30,300 nt of DNA. It comes from Purshia tridentata (taxonomy: Eukaryota > Streptophyta > Magnoliopsida > Rosales > Rosaceae). The stretch is taken from contig QANT01004663.1 of assembly GCA_003254885.1 (NCBI GenBank), forward strand, positions 1 through 30,300, in the 5' to 3' direction. Under the pieces are notes generated by a model, which saw nothing but the letters and a program-made list of their open reading frames with translations, had not been told where the DNA came from and ran no database searches. Made by a program: the position numbers and the translations under genes. Below, piece after piece: positions 1 to 10,689 of this stretch (position 1 is its first letter; each line of letters begins with the position of its first letter).

Positions 1-114
1 TGATAAATACACTATCAGCTCTCAAAGGTCATGTATATACATATACACACACTTGTGTATTTGGCAGGCATGTGTAGGCTACCATTAATTTAACAAATTA
101 ATTGAAAGACTTAC

Positions 115-1258
115 AATCCGTTTTGCTTTCTCAGATGCCTTGGGATCTATGATTTTACCCTCTTTATCTTCACGTGCTTTCATCCATAGAGTAGCACGAT
201 CAACCTCTTGTTGGTCTGAATCCATCTCATTCAACTGCATAGTAAGATGCTGCCATATTAGAACAAGGATACCTAAAAACATGCTGCCAAAATCACAAGG
301 CTATAAACCTAACATTTACCATTTCGTCCTCCAAGCCAACATAACCCTTGCGCGAGGTTCGATGAGGATGCTCGAGTTTTGCATGTCTCGATTGTTGCAG
401 ATCATGGAGTTCCTACAAGAAAAACAAGTAGTAAATAACCTTAATTGCATAAAATAGGATGTTGTGACAGTAATTTGTAGGGATATAATAGTAACATTCA
501 TTCAATTATCAAAAATTGAGGTGCTAGTCTCAATGCCACAAACTTGTCCCAATCAGATTGCTCAATAAAGTTGTACTCAGCAGGGGCCTTCTTCAGTTTC
601 TCAGGGGCATCTTTAAATGGCAGTACGAAACCATTTGTGAGATGGGACTTGAATTCCCTCCATTTAGCACCTGCTGATTTCAGCACCAACTTCTTGCTTC
701 CTGGTGCTACCTCAAATGTCAACTACATAAATCCAAGTCCAACATTTTAGTTGCTACAAGGCATCTTTAAGGGTATGCATATTAGTCTAAATATATAGCT
801 GGGTCAGAAAGCAAATATATAATGCAAATTATATACAGAAACATGCTGATTTATAATAAAAACAAATAAATACATGAAAAAAAAAAACAGATACTCACCT
901 CTATTTCTTCCCAAATCTTGTTTTTATATTCGTCGTCCACCTTCTTCCATTTTTCATATGTAATCAAGACTTTAGAACGTGCTAACACCCCAATGTAGGA
1001 TTGCATTTCGGTTGCCACATTTCCATGAGGTTGACCCCTTTTATTATACTCAACCACCTTCTTAAGTTTTATGATCTTTCGCTTCACAATGCGAGGCATT
1101 GTCACCATTCCTCGTTTGCTCTTCACGCTGCCTTCTGAAGTGAGTGTCTCCTTAGTATGCGAACTTGTCGCCTCACCAACATTTGATTGTGGTTGCTTCA
1201 TTTTCTCCTTCGCTTTTCTAGGTGTCGAATTAGAGTTGCTTTTTCTAGGTGGAGCCAT
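115..1258 (-). pseudogene. CACTA second protein, Transposase_24 (Ptta/En/Spm) type, 3' end off-window
   Basis: Spliced minus-strand gene. Exon 1 (1258-899) starts with MAPPRK and a basic Ser/Thr/Lys-rich region. It then has the family hallmark EYNKRGQPHG and LITYEKWKKV, and ends IWEEIE at a clean GTGAGT donor. Exon 2 (from 722, acceptor GTAG) carries APGSKK, KWREFKSHLT, FIEQSDWDKFVALRL. Exon 3 (412-320) carries HPHRTSRKGYVGLEDEM between an AG acceptor and a GTAAAT donor. Exon 4 (about 234-115) carries DRATLWMKARED and ends at GTAAGT. The exon 2 donor is not evident: reading continues to a stop at 498-500, so it may be damaged. Proteins of this type accompany the transposase in plant CACTA elements and are thought to bind subterminal DNA. 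Function is inferred from family resemblance only. Confidence 0.75.
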
Positions 1259-1508
1259 GGTCTGCAAAACACAAATAACATGCTTATCAGTTTATAAACA
1301 CTTCTAAATAAACAATTTATTATTAGAACACACATGGGCAGGGGTAGTATCACTATTGACAGAGACAGGTATGTACACATATTTAAACACTTTATTACAA
1401 ATTTGATAAGATACACATAAACAACTGAATTAGGTTTGGATTTATAAACTAAAATAAGATAACGACAACATCATAATGAAAAAGAAGCATAAGACTTCCT
1501 ATGCCTAA
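1259..1508. other. Spacer between the two CACTA genes
   Basis: AT-rich stretch between the tnp2 stop codon (1509) and the ATG of the Transposase_24-type gene (1258). It should hold the tnp2 3' end and the promoter of the second gene. I see no distinct element I can defend. Confidence 0.5.
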
Positions 1509-2099
1509 TCAATCCATATGCGTTCGCCTCCAGGTCGCACATATATATCCTTTTCCACTTTCACTAGATATATCATCAAACTTCTCAACGGGAGGCAAAC
1601 TGGTGGTAAATGGTTGAAGGTCAACTACAATGTCACCCAACTCATCTTCCCATGCACTTTAATCTCTATCTGGGGTTGACAATACAACAGACCACCTCGC
1701 ATTTGCCGGGTCTTCCACATAAAACACTTGTTTTACTTGTCTTCCCAACACAAACTTGTCTGGCTTATGACTCAACCTACTCAAGTTGACCAATGTAAAT
1801 CCAAGTTCATCTATCTTAATGCCATTTCGATTCTCAACCCAATCACACTTGAAAATGGGCAGCCTAAACTTGTAATAGTCTAATTCCCAAATCTCTTGAA
1901 TCACTCCATAGAAGACCATATCGATGATGATAGGGTTTTTGTCCTTTGAATTGGCAATCTGCATGGCATTTGCCAGTAGGTAAACACCACTGTTTTGAAC
2001 TGTTCTTACGTCATCACGTTTCTTGGTGCTGAAATGAACCCCATTAATCTTGTAACCATTAAATTTTGGGACTTCCAAACATGGTCCATCAACTATCCA

Positions 2100-2208
2100 C
2101 CTCAAAGCATCAGGTATATCATTAGGTGTAATAGTAAGTTCTTGCTTCACCTAACCTCAAAGCATCAGGTATGTCATTAGGTGTAATAGTAAGTTCTTGC
2201 TTCACCTA
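2100..2208. repeat. 55-bp tandem duplication over a splice acceptor in the transposase gene
   Basis: A segment beginning CCTCAAAGCATCAGGTAT at 2100 is repeated from 2155 with about two mismatches. On the coding strand each copy contains an AG acceptor followed by GTGAAGCAAGAACTTAC, the start of the DUF4216 exon. The 55-bp period is not a multiple of three, so the upstream acceptor would shift frame through the duplicate. Confidence 0.85.
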
Positions 2209-2292
2209 CAAAAATAACCATCCATATCAAATATGGCATCTGCAAATATAGAGGGAGTATGTTTTTTAAAATTTAATACTAAACTATTGTAC

Positions 2293-2398
2293 CCGTTTTT
2301 TAATCCAAGGGATGAAGGTTCGGTTGTGCTTTTCTTGTAGCCACCTTTTCTTTTTCTGGTTCTTGGGATATTTCTCTTTCAAATACCTCATATGTTCA
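2293..2398 (-). other. Small internal exon of the tnp2-like gene
   Basis: The upstream exon ends ..PYI with a split codon at a GTAAGT donor (2488-2483). Joining to the AG acceptor at 2400-2399 restores phase and gives EHMRYLKEKYPKNQ, WLQEKHNRTF and PWIKKR. The exon is 106 nt and is followed by GTACAA. It bridges the DUF4218 and DUF4216 parts, where plant tnp2 proteins have a comparable Lys-rich stretch, so the three pieces belong to one gene. Confidence 0.7.
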
Positions 2399-4720
2399 CT
2401 ATAATAATAAGAGACATGTATCAACTTCAAATTTAAAAATTAACAATTATAATTAAGATTAACTTTAAAGCTCAAAAAATGCACTTACTCAATATACGGT
2501 TCAGCTTCCGGTATATTCTCTAGAACATAAAGATGTGCTTGCTCCAATTGGTCAGCATCAACCCGCTGTACAGAAGCACCTGATAGGGGCTTAGTTTCAT
2601 TCAAAGAGCCAAACTTATGAGAGGATGGGATACTAACTGTGTTGACTTCATGCATATGCTTAGAGCAAAACTCTAACGCTTCTTCTGCAATATAATCCTC
2701 TGCTATGCAACCCTCAGGACGACTACGATTCCGTACATGCACCTTTAACACCTTCATATATCTTTCAAATGGGTACATCCATCTAAAGTAAACTGGTCCA
2801 CATAACCTCACTTCTCTAACCAAGTGGACTGTTAGATGAACCATAACATCAAAAAAAGATGGTGGAAAATATTTCTCAAGCAAACACAGCGTGACTACTA
2901 GATCCTCTTGAAGTTTATCTAGCGTCGATACATCAACAACTTTACTGCATATAGAATTAAAGAAAAAACATAATCTTGTGATAGCATATCTCACGGGCTT
3001 TTCCAACACAGAACGAATGGCCACAGGGAGTAATTGTTGCATCAAGGTATGACAGTCATGAGACTTAAGGCCTAGAAGTCTTAAATCCTCCATTGATACA
3101 AGACTTACATTTGAACAATAGCCTTCAGGGACCTTCATACCCTGAAATGATTTGCACACAGATCGCTTCTCCTCTCTAGATAAATTCCAACTTGCAGCCG
3201 GCAAGTGCGTCCTTTTTCCACAAGTGTTCGGTGCCAATTCAGTTCGAACCCCCATGTCTAACAAATCCAATCGAGCTGCAACCCCATCTTTTGTTTTTCC
3301 AGGTATGTTCAACAATGTACCAATAATACTATCACAAACATTCTTCTCAACATGCATAACATCAAGACTATGCCGAACATGAAGGGATTTCCAATACTGA
3401 AGCTCAAAAAATATTGACTTCTTTTTCCAACAAGCTCTAGCTTCACCCTCAACCTGTTTACTCTTGACTTTCCTCTTGCCAAAAGGGGGAAAATTTTCAT
3501 TTTCAACTTTTTCTAGGACTTCCTCCCCAGTTAATGGTATAGGAGGTGGTGCTAATTCCTGCAAGTTATTGAAAGCTACTTTTTGCCTTCGATAAGGATG
3601 ATTGCGTACTAAGAATCTTCGATGGCCTATGTACGATAATTTATTACCATGTACCAACCTATGAGGTCTCGTCTCTGATCCACATATTAGACATGCATTA
3701 TACCCTTTCACAATACACCCAGATAAGTTTCAATAGGCTGGAAAATCGTTGATGGTCCAAAGAAGTACAGCTTTAAGAGTGAAGTATTCAGACCTGAATG
3801 CATCATACACTCTTGGAACTCCAGCCCATAAAGATTTTAAATCATCAACCAAGGGTGCTAAGTACACATCTATATCATTCCCAGGTTGTTTAGGACCAGA
3901 AATTAACAAAGTCAGCATCATGAACTTCCTTTTCATACACAGCCATGGAGGAAGATTATAAATAACTATAATAACAGGCCAACAACTGTATTTGCTACTC
4001 AAAGAACTATGGGGATTGAAGCCATCAGCTGATATTGCTAGCCTAAGGTTTCTTGGATCTTCGGAGAAGTTTGGTCACTTAAAATCCACTAATTTCCATG
4101 ATGGGGAATCAGCGGGATGCCGCATATGTCCATCATTTCATTTTTTTATTTGCATGCCAAGTTAAACTTTGTGCTGTTTCGCTACATTCAAACATCTTTT
4201 TAAACCTAGGAATAATAGGAAAGTACCACAAGACCTTGGCAGGCACCCCTTCTATCACATTTGAATACTTACCAATCTTCCACCGTGACAGACTACAAGT
4301 GGGACAACTAGTTTCATCCTCATATTCCTTTATATACAGGATGCAATCATTAGGACATGCATGTATCTTCTCATAATTCATTCCTAATGCACATAAAGTC
4401 TTCTTTGCCTCATACATGGATATGGGTAGTTTATTTCCTTCTGGAAGCAAATCCCCAAAAGCAATAAGGTAATCAGTAAAACCTGCATCGCTCAACCCAT
4501 GCTTTGCCTTCAGATTATACAACCTTACTAATGCAGCTAACTTAGTGTGTCTTGTACAACTAGGATACAAAGGTGCATCTCCATCCCCAACAACATTCAC
4601 AAAATCATTAGAAGCGTCATCCCCAAAGTAATCTGCCTCATGCCTTCCATGTCCACTGTTTCAGAGACAAATGGATGTTCTGGTTCAATTTGCTCATTAT
4701 CCCTATATGCATTGGTAGCT

Positions 4721-4721
4721 N
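4721..4721. other. Ambiguous base / compressed assembly gap
   Basis: A single N sits where the N-terminal part of the tnp2-like gene should begin. Left of it the sequence codes for transposase; right of it is non-coding subterminal DNA with no sign of the expected N-terminal domain. The N may therefore stand for missing sequence of unknown length. Confidence 0.6.
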
Positions 4722-4859
4722 AAACTTAGAGGGAAATCGAAAGTGAGTGAATGTTGAATAAAAGGTGAGAAGTGATAGTGAATTTTGGGAGCAGTGAAAG
4801 TAAACAGATCTACTATTTTGACCAAGTGTTAAGTGATAGAGGGAAAGGAACCTTACACA

Positions 4860-5113
4860 ATGCCTTTAAGCTACAGTTGCTTTTTTAATTACTTCACTGT
4901 AGACCGGTTTTTTATTTAACTCTCACTTACACAACACTTACAAAATAAAACCATTGTGTAAGCAAAACAAAAACAATCACCACACCAAAAACCATAGGAT
5001 TTCATGCATTAACACAACATTTAAAAAAAAACCGTTATGCTTTAAAACTACACAACAGTTTTAAGATAACCGTTATCTATTAAGTGTTGTGTATTTACAT
5101 TATTGTTGTAGTG
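4860..5113 (-). repeat. CACTA terminal and subterminal repeats
   Basis: The terminus is TTGTTGTAGTG ending at 5113, i.e. CACTACAACAA on the minus strand. The adjoining 250 bp repeat ACACAAC-type motifs in both orientations (near 4930, 5013 and 5050, and inverted as GTTGTGT near 5087) and AACCGTTAT-type motifs (near 5031 and 5070). Clustered short motifs of this kind next to a CACTA end are the usual binding sites of the element's own proteins. Confidence 0.8.
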
Positions 5114-6739
5114 CCACTAGCCAACTTCTCATATCTTCCTCTTTTATCTCCTCATGGCCTTAGATCACCCAGAAAACCCGAAATCAACCTACAGACCCGA
5201 TTGAGCCTTCATTGACGTTGATTTCGTTTCCAACGAAATTGAGGTCGACGATCACCTATTTGTGTTAAGTCATTACCTTGAACTTGTCATATTGGCTCAG
5301 AAACCCTCGAGTCGAACCATAAATTGAATTCAAAACATAAATGACTTTCGGCAAACTTAATTGTATTCACTTACTAATTCTAAATCATATTCTTTCGATT
5401 GAATTCAGTTGAGAAATAACCCAGAAAAGTAAATCGTGGACCTTGATGGACAAAAATGTTATTTCAATCATTTTACCTATTCTTATCGAAAGCCATGTTG
5501 TTAGTGTCTTGTCAAATATAATCAAATTCTTTCGTTAGAACCCAATTCATTTGTGATCGGATTAGAGTAAGACTTGAACAACCATGAGATAGAAACTTAG
5601 ATGCTCGGTTTAGTCTTGGAGCATTTTAGTCATTTCATACTTTTTACTCTGAAATACATGCTTTTGTTTCATTCTTAATTGTATTCACTTACTATTTGTG
5701 TTAAGTCGTTACTTTGAACTTGTCATGTTGGCTCAGAAACCCTTGAGTCGAACCATAAACTGAACTCAAAACCTAATGATTTTCGACAAACTTAATTGTA
5801 TTCACTTACTAATTCTAAATCATATTCTTTCGATTGAATTTAGATGAGAAATAACCTGAAAAAGTAAATCGTAGACCTCGATGGACAAAAATGGTATTTC
5901 AGTCATTTTGCTTATTTTTATTGAAACCCATGTTGTTAGTGTCTCGTCAAATATAATCAAATTCTTTTATTAGAACCAATTCATTTGTGATCAGATTAGA
6001 TTAAGACTTGAACGACCATGAGATAGAAACTTAGATGCTCGGTTTGGTCTAGGGGCATTTTAGTCATTTCATACGCTTACTCTGAAATACGTGCTTTTAT
6101 TTCATTCTTAAAGTCACCTTATATATGTTATGGGTGCCAGTCAAATCTTCCTTCTGCTTACACCAAGTGAAGGATTGTCTTAGTAACTAAACAGGAAACC
6201 AATTTCGGGTGTGGATTGGATAATACCTTAAATATTAGAGTATTTAACTCATCCACATTGTTACTCCTTTGTGATTTCAACTAATTGAAATTTCTATTAA
6301 TTCTTTATCTCGTGTTGCAAGGGCAAAATGGTCATTTTATATGACCTTCGAGGAATGGTTTGTTGAATGGTCGATCTCATAAAGTGGTGGTGCTGTACGA
6401 GCAAACTAAGGATTTTCTCAAAACCCAGGTGGTGACACCTTGCCTTGACCTATACATTTTGGTAATTTGCGTATGCTTTAGAATGCATGCATTGAGTGAA
6501 TTCCTACCCATCTAGGTGATTGACTCAGTTGAGTTATTAATTATATTATACTAATCATTATTCAAGCATTGTGATTGTGTGATTCATTTTTATGAATGTA
6601 CAAGATTATTTATGACGTCTTGTGGTAACCATAAGAATATGTAGAGAGCTCTCAAAATCTAAAATTTGGATGCATAGTGGACTTGCTTTGGGAGTATTTG
6701 AGATTTTAACGCACTCCCAACGAGGGATGAGGTCTCAAG
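5114..6739. other. Non-coding repetitive DNA left of the retrotransposon
   Basis: No coding segment of any size. Besides the 436-bp duplication, the text resembles LTR or other repeat DNA. Its right edge (GAGATTTTAACGCACTCCCAACG, near 6700) is echoed by GAGATTTTAACACACTTGCAACG at about 19203, beyond the LTR element. The retrotransposon therefore landed inside an older repeat unit, but I cannot find that unit's boundaries. Confidence 0.5.
5256..6110. repeat. 436-bp tandem duplication in non-coding repeat DNA
   Basis: The segment from CTATTTGTGTTAAGTC at 5256 to about 5677 recurs from 5692 to 6110, with a period of 436 and scattered substitutions and small indels (roughly 5-8% by eye). Both copies hold landmarks such as GGCTCAGAAACCC, GGACAAAAATG and AGATGCTCGGTTT. 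No ORF is preserved between the copies, so this is repeat or LTR-like DNA rather than a gene. Confidence 0.85.
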
Positions 6740-6744
6740 TATAT
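6740..6744. other. Target-site duplication TATAT (left)
   Basis: TATAT directly precedes the left LTR (TGTTGATGCC) and matches TATAT at 18665-18669 directly after the right LTR (..CACCAACA). A five-base duplication is the normal integrase signature of Ty3/gypsy elements. Confidence 0.9.
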
Positions 6745-7527
6745 TGTTGATGCCAAAAAACTGAAGGCTTCTGGATCAATGTAGATGGATCTTTAGAAGA
6801 CCTTGTTTTTGCTCCTTCAAACCCTAGACTTTGTAATTCCTGTAGAAACAGAAAACAAGGATGTGAACTTACACCAGTGAGGTGTTGGCTAAGGACCCTT
6901 CGATGCCAAAGTTAGAAAACAGTAAGAATCAGAGGATTAATCCCAAGAGCTAGGCTTGAGATCAATTCAATTGATGTATGTTCTCTGTATATTTTTATCC
7001 ATGATTTTTTTGACCCCTTGAAAGTGGGGAGAGGGGGTCGTATTTATAGGCAAAAGCCCCAGATACCTGCATGGAAATGGGCGGTTGTTGTTAGGCCACG
7101 TTGATGCATCTACAGCACTCATCTCACCCACTAGGCCACTTGGTCATTAAATGCAAGCATGGCAAGTGGGTGAAGGGACGAAGTAACTGTCAAGTCATGC
7201 CTCCCTTGCGTTAGATAGAAGGAAGACTTTGTGCATCCAACACTTGAGTGCATATCCCTTGGGGAATGTGCATTCAGGATTGAAGCCGACATAAGTGGAT
7301 GAAGCCGAGCCGATCTGTATTTTTACCTGAGCTGCATGAGACTAACCTCGAAGATCATGCAAATCCCGTGGGTTCGATACTGAGTCTACCCCGGTCTCAG
7401 AGTTTGGCTCGGCACAATGATGTGGTAGATAGTCAATTTTGCTTGGTTTTACGGTCAACATTAAGGATAGGGACAAGTGTCAACTATCCACTCGTGGGTG
7501 ACGTGGATACCGATCCGAGCACCAACA
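6745..7527 (-). repeat. 3' LTR of the Tat element (left copy)
   Basis: 783 bp, from TGTTGATGCCAAAAAACT to GAGCACCAACA. It matches 17888-18664 along its full length with about 5% substitutions and a few small indels (for example ATGT and AAAGTGGG present only here). Because gag-pol is on the minus strand, this copy is the 3' LTR. The minus-strand TATAAATA lies at 7041-7048. Confidence 0.93.
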
Positions 7528-7541
7528 GAAGTCCCCCAGCT
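7528..7541 (-). promoter_or_regulatory. Polypurine tract next to the 3' LTR
   Basis: The minus strand reads AGCTGGGGGACTTC immediately before the 3' LTR (TGTTGGTG). A G-rich purine run abutting the LTR is where plus-strand DNA synthesis is primed in LTR elements. Confidence 0.65.
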
Positions 7542-7815
7542 ATTTAGACAAACACTTTGGGTTTGTCTGGATAGCTGATCTCTTGGATTCGAGCTCGGTA
7601 GGGCTGGATTGCGATCCTTGGTGTCCCATCTTTTCTGCCACGTGGCGTTAGGTGCGTGGGTCGTATGGATTAGAGCTTCAGACTCATTTATGGTTGCTGT
7701 AAAAAAGTTGAAGTGAACCGTTGCTTCAATTGTCAACCCATAAGTGCTCGGTAGGTGGCGCAATCTGATGGTGCGATCTTTCGAATTCGAACGGCTGGGA
7801 TGTACCGGGTTCGAC

Positions 7816-7823
7816 TATAAATA
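7816..7823 (+). promoter_or_regulatory. TATA box for the antisense ORF
   Basis: CTATAAATAGCCCC on the plus strand, 287 bp before the aORF ATG. It looks like a plant core promoter (TATAAATA followed by a C-rich start region and CTTTGAGCTCTCAACG). A possible leader intron begins at ACG|GTAAGT (about 7958). No other plus-strand promoter is evident near the aORF. Confidence 0.55.
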
Positions 7824-8109
7824 GCCCCTTCCTTCTTTTTTTGAAACTTAATGTTGCTTTGAGCTCTCAACGTTTCTTTGCGAAATTGCTGTGAAACCAA
7901 CTTTGGTCTTTCTGCTGCATCGATAGTGTTCGCAAGATCTCTACTCTTCAGAAACGGTAAGTTTCCACCATTTTCATGCACTTTCCTCTTTCACTTCTTG
8001 TTTTCTACATTTTCTGGGTTCGAAGAGGTTCTTTGTGTTCTTTCCCTAAGTTCTCACGTTTGAAGAGTTTTGGTGATTTTGAAGAGGAAGAAAAAGTGAA
8101 AAGCTAAGG

Positions 8110-10385
8110 ATGTCTTTAGATTCTGAGTTCGAAACTGGTTCTGGTGAGGCTTTTGAAGGTGAGAGCATATCTAGAACATCACGTACACAGTTCGAGGAAT
8201 GGGACGCTGCAATAGAGGGCGCTCAGCACAGTTTCACAGGGAGGCGATCCGGCCTTATACGAGAAGAAGTGACCTCGGTCCCTCCCTAAGGAGCTTCGGT
8301 AGTTGTGCTGGACTCGGAGGAAGAAGTTGGTGGAAGGAGGAGTCCTCAGGGTCACAACCGAGCCGATGAGGATACTTCTGAGGGAGAAGATGAAGGGCAA
8401 ACCGAGAGAACCATCTCGAAGGAGGCTAAAGAGAGAGACCGAGGAGGAGAAGCCTCAACTTCTGCCACAGCATATGCAGTGGATCCCAAGTATTACGAGG
8501 AGCGGGCCTGGAAAGCCGATACGATCCCCAACGAAATGTAAGAATGGGAGATTGGGGAGATGCGCAATCGGTTCCATATCCCCGGGTCCGTTCTTATGGA
8601 ACTCCCTGCCGATGGTGAAAAGCCGAGCTGACCCCCATCAGGTTAGGTTACCCTATACCCAAAAATGATGGAGAACGGGGTGAGGCTTCCCCTCCACCCA
8701 TTTTTACAAATGTGGTTGGCTGTGATCGGGCTTGCGCCTCATTAATTGAACCCAAACGTTTACTAGGACATTCTTTCCATGCACATTTTGTGGCATGAGG
8801 TGAATGGTCGCGAGCCACATCTGGACCACCTTATGTACTGTTATGGGTTAAGGACAAAGAAGTCCGAACGAGGATTCTACAATCTTCAAGCGATCGACAA
8901 GAAGTTGATAGAAGGAAACCCCTCAAGTTAGAAGCACTGGAAGGAGAAATATTTCTTTGCTTCGGGCAATTGGGAGTTTGCCAACCTCGACAACCCTCCA
9001 GAACATCGTGTTCCGAGATGCTTGAGGGAACTAGGTAGATTTAGGGATCCGATCCGAACCCAGACTTCTCAGCAATTTTTTTCTTTTTACATTCCTAACT
9101 TCTTCATTTTTTGCAATCCTGTGGGCAAATGTAACCTAACCACCGAGCGCCAGCCGAGCTCGTAAAAGTATAGGACCAGAGCTCACTTAAGAGGTCATCC
9201 GCCAGTCTTCTTGGTGGAGCTTTGATCGGGTCGAGCGGAATTAGCTGGTTTGTACCGAAGCGAGATGCTCGTCTTGCTCGATCGATGGGTTTGGACAGAG
9301 GAGACCCAGACGCTAGGGCTAAGCTAAGGGCCCTTGCCAAAGCTGGGTCTGAGAAGGTCTCGAGGAGTGATTCGTGCTCTGGGGCACCTCAGACAGCGGG
9401 GGGCCAGGGGTAGGCCCACACTGTGAGGGAGAAGGAGAAGGAGAAAGCGACTACTACTCCTACCCCTGGTCCTTTACATCCCTAGCAGAGGTCCGGTTCC
9501 ACCAGAGCCAAGAAGAAGAAGGAGACCGGGCCGATGGAGCACAAAGAGAAGAGGAAGGACTCTGGCACGCTGGAAGAGGCGAGAGAGAAGAGAGCTCGGA
9601 GCGGTCACGAGCCGGTAGGGGGAGAGCATTCTAAAGTGCCGTTTTTTACCGAAGCCAAAGGCTTTGGGGAGTGCGTGAGCGCTTTCCTCACCCCAGGCTT
9701 TTACAAAAACAAGCTCTAGGATGGGATGGCCGACCCGACCCTGGAGAACCAAACTAGGGAGTGTAGCAAGTAAGCCATCTATGTATGTCTCTTGGAATAT
9801 CTAGCTTTGGTTCTTCTCTCTTTCTTCGTACTCATGACGTTCTTCTGTTTTTTTTTTTTTCAACTCGCTGCCATGTGGCATGACTTTGCTATGGCCTCCA
9901 TCAACTCGGGCAGCACAGTTCGGGCCTACCAGACTAAGGTTCAGGAGTAGCGGGAGCTTGGCGAGAAGCTGCAGGTGGAGCTCAAGGTCACTGAGGTAAA
10001 GGTGGTCTCCGAGGGGGCGAAGGTGAATGACCTTCGCGCACGGACGAGGGCGTTGGAGGCCAAAGTGGAGGAAGGGCGCCTTGCTCTTGAGGGGACCGAG
10101 CGTCGACTTGCCGATCTATCCAAGCGTAACTTGGAGCTTCAAAGCCAAATCCTAGCGGTTCAAAGGAAGGCTAAAGATGATATCGAGCAGGCCGTTGAAG
10201 AGGCTCAGGTCGATGGATATTTCGACCTTATTAAGAAACTTCAAGAAGTACGCCCGGGATGGGACCTTAGCTTTCTTACCAAAGCTGAAGGGGCCGTTCC
10301 GGATGTTGCTGCTGAGGGAAAAAATGCTGATCAAGGCTCGGCATTAAACGTTGGTGAGTCCTCCTTCTTCCGAGCCGAAGACTGA
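8110..10385 (+). pseudogene. Antisense additional ORF (aORF) of the Tat element, spliced, broken
   Basis: Plus-strand gene, opposite to gag-pol. From the ATG at 8110 one frame runs to about 9030, cut by stops at 8287, 8539, 8629, 8644, 8743, 8764 and 8929. It reads MSLDSEFETG, an acidic Ser/Glu region, YYEERAWKADTIPNEM, RFHIPGSVLMELP, VRLPLHPFLQMWLAVIGLAP, WKEKYFFASGNWEF. This resembles the Pfam family 'putative gypsy type transposon' (PF04195). After a likely intron come KVPFFTEAKGFGECVSAF (near 9635-9680) and, after another (GTAAGC donor about 9769, poly-T tract before 9870), a coiled-coil part 9975-10385 (LRARTRALEAKVEEGRLALE, RRLADLSKRNLELQSQI). Antisense ORFs of this kind are reported in Tat elements; their function is unknown. 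Confidence 0.75.
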
Positions 10386-10450
10386 TGCCGTCCGAAGTGA
10401 TCCCCAACTATTTTGTTACCTCTTTTTTTTTTTTTTTTTTTTCCCCCCCT

Positions 10451-10451
10451 N
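10451..10451. other. Ambiguous base in a homopolymer run
   Basis: The N sits between a run of about 21 T plus seven C and TTTGTTCCCC, just after the aORF stop. It is probably an unresolved homopolymer; no duplication flanks it. Confidence 0.5.
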
Positions 10452-10689
10452 TTTGTTCCCCTGGTCCGACTTGTGGATTGGGGGAGAAGTGTTTGTAAAT
10501 TTTTTTTTTTGAACTTTGAATCCAATATTTCCCTTTTCCAATCAGTTTCCAAGTGTTTATTTTCTGTTCTAACTTATCTAATTACTGTAAAAATAATGAT
10601 AATGACAAACTTGGCCTTTCGAACAATGGAACGTATAATAACAACTTGGGTTATTTTGGGTGGTTATTGGTTTTCGACGAAAAAAATTT

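Larger units (their letters stand above)
1509..4720 (-). pseudogene. tnp2-like CACTA transposase with DUF4218 and DUF4216 regions (broken)
   Basis: Order on the minus strand: tnp2 region (4600-4133: APLYPSCTRHTKL, LPEGNKLPISMYEAKKTL, HACPNDCILY, CPTCSLSRW); RHPADSPSW; LLISGPKQPGNDIDVYLAPL (4002-3730); GHRRFL and DVMHVEKNVCDS; a DUF4218 region (LPVAIRSVL, CLLEKYFPPSFFDVMVHL, GPVYFRWMYPFERYM); a short exon 2398-2293; and a DUF4216 region (SGVYLLANAM, FKCDWVENRNGIKIDELGF, KQVFYVEDP) running to a TGA at 1509. Expected role: DDE-type cut-and-paste transposase. Damage: a one-base frameshift near 4133 after WHANKKMK, another near 4625, TGA for an expected Gly at 3730 (FPAY*NLSG), and TAA at 1659. 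The usual N-terminal transposase-associated zinc domain is not visible and may be lost in the N at 4721. Confidence 0.87.
1..5113 (-). mobile_element. CACTA (En/Spm-type) DNA transposon, partial, decayed
   Basis: The right edge is a CACTA terminus: read on the minus strand, the element begins at 5113 with CACTACAACAATAATG. Inside it lie short subterminal repeats and then two minus-strand genes typical of plant CACTA elements: a tnp2-like transposase and a Transposase_24 (Ptta/En/Spm) protein. The second gene runs past base 1, so the other terminus is outside the window. The 3-bp target duplication beside the visible end would be CCA (5114-5116), but it cannot be verified without the partner end. 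The transposase has frameshifts and stops, so this copy is not autonomous. The family assignment rests on the terminus, the gene order and the protein motifs together. Confidence 0.88.

Noticed and set aside
140..457. 105-codon plus-strand ORF over the CACTA second gene
   Set aside because: Antisense shadow of Transposase_24-type exons that have proper splice sites on the minus strand.
9222..9719. Several overlapping plus-strand ORFs in different frames
   Set aside because: They overlap the decayed middle part of the antisense ORF; only the KVPFFTEAKGFGECVSAF portion looks like a remnant exon, so I did not call them as separate genes.
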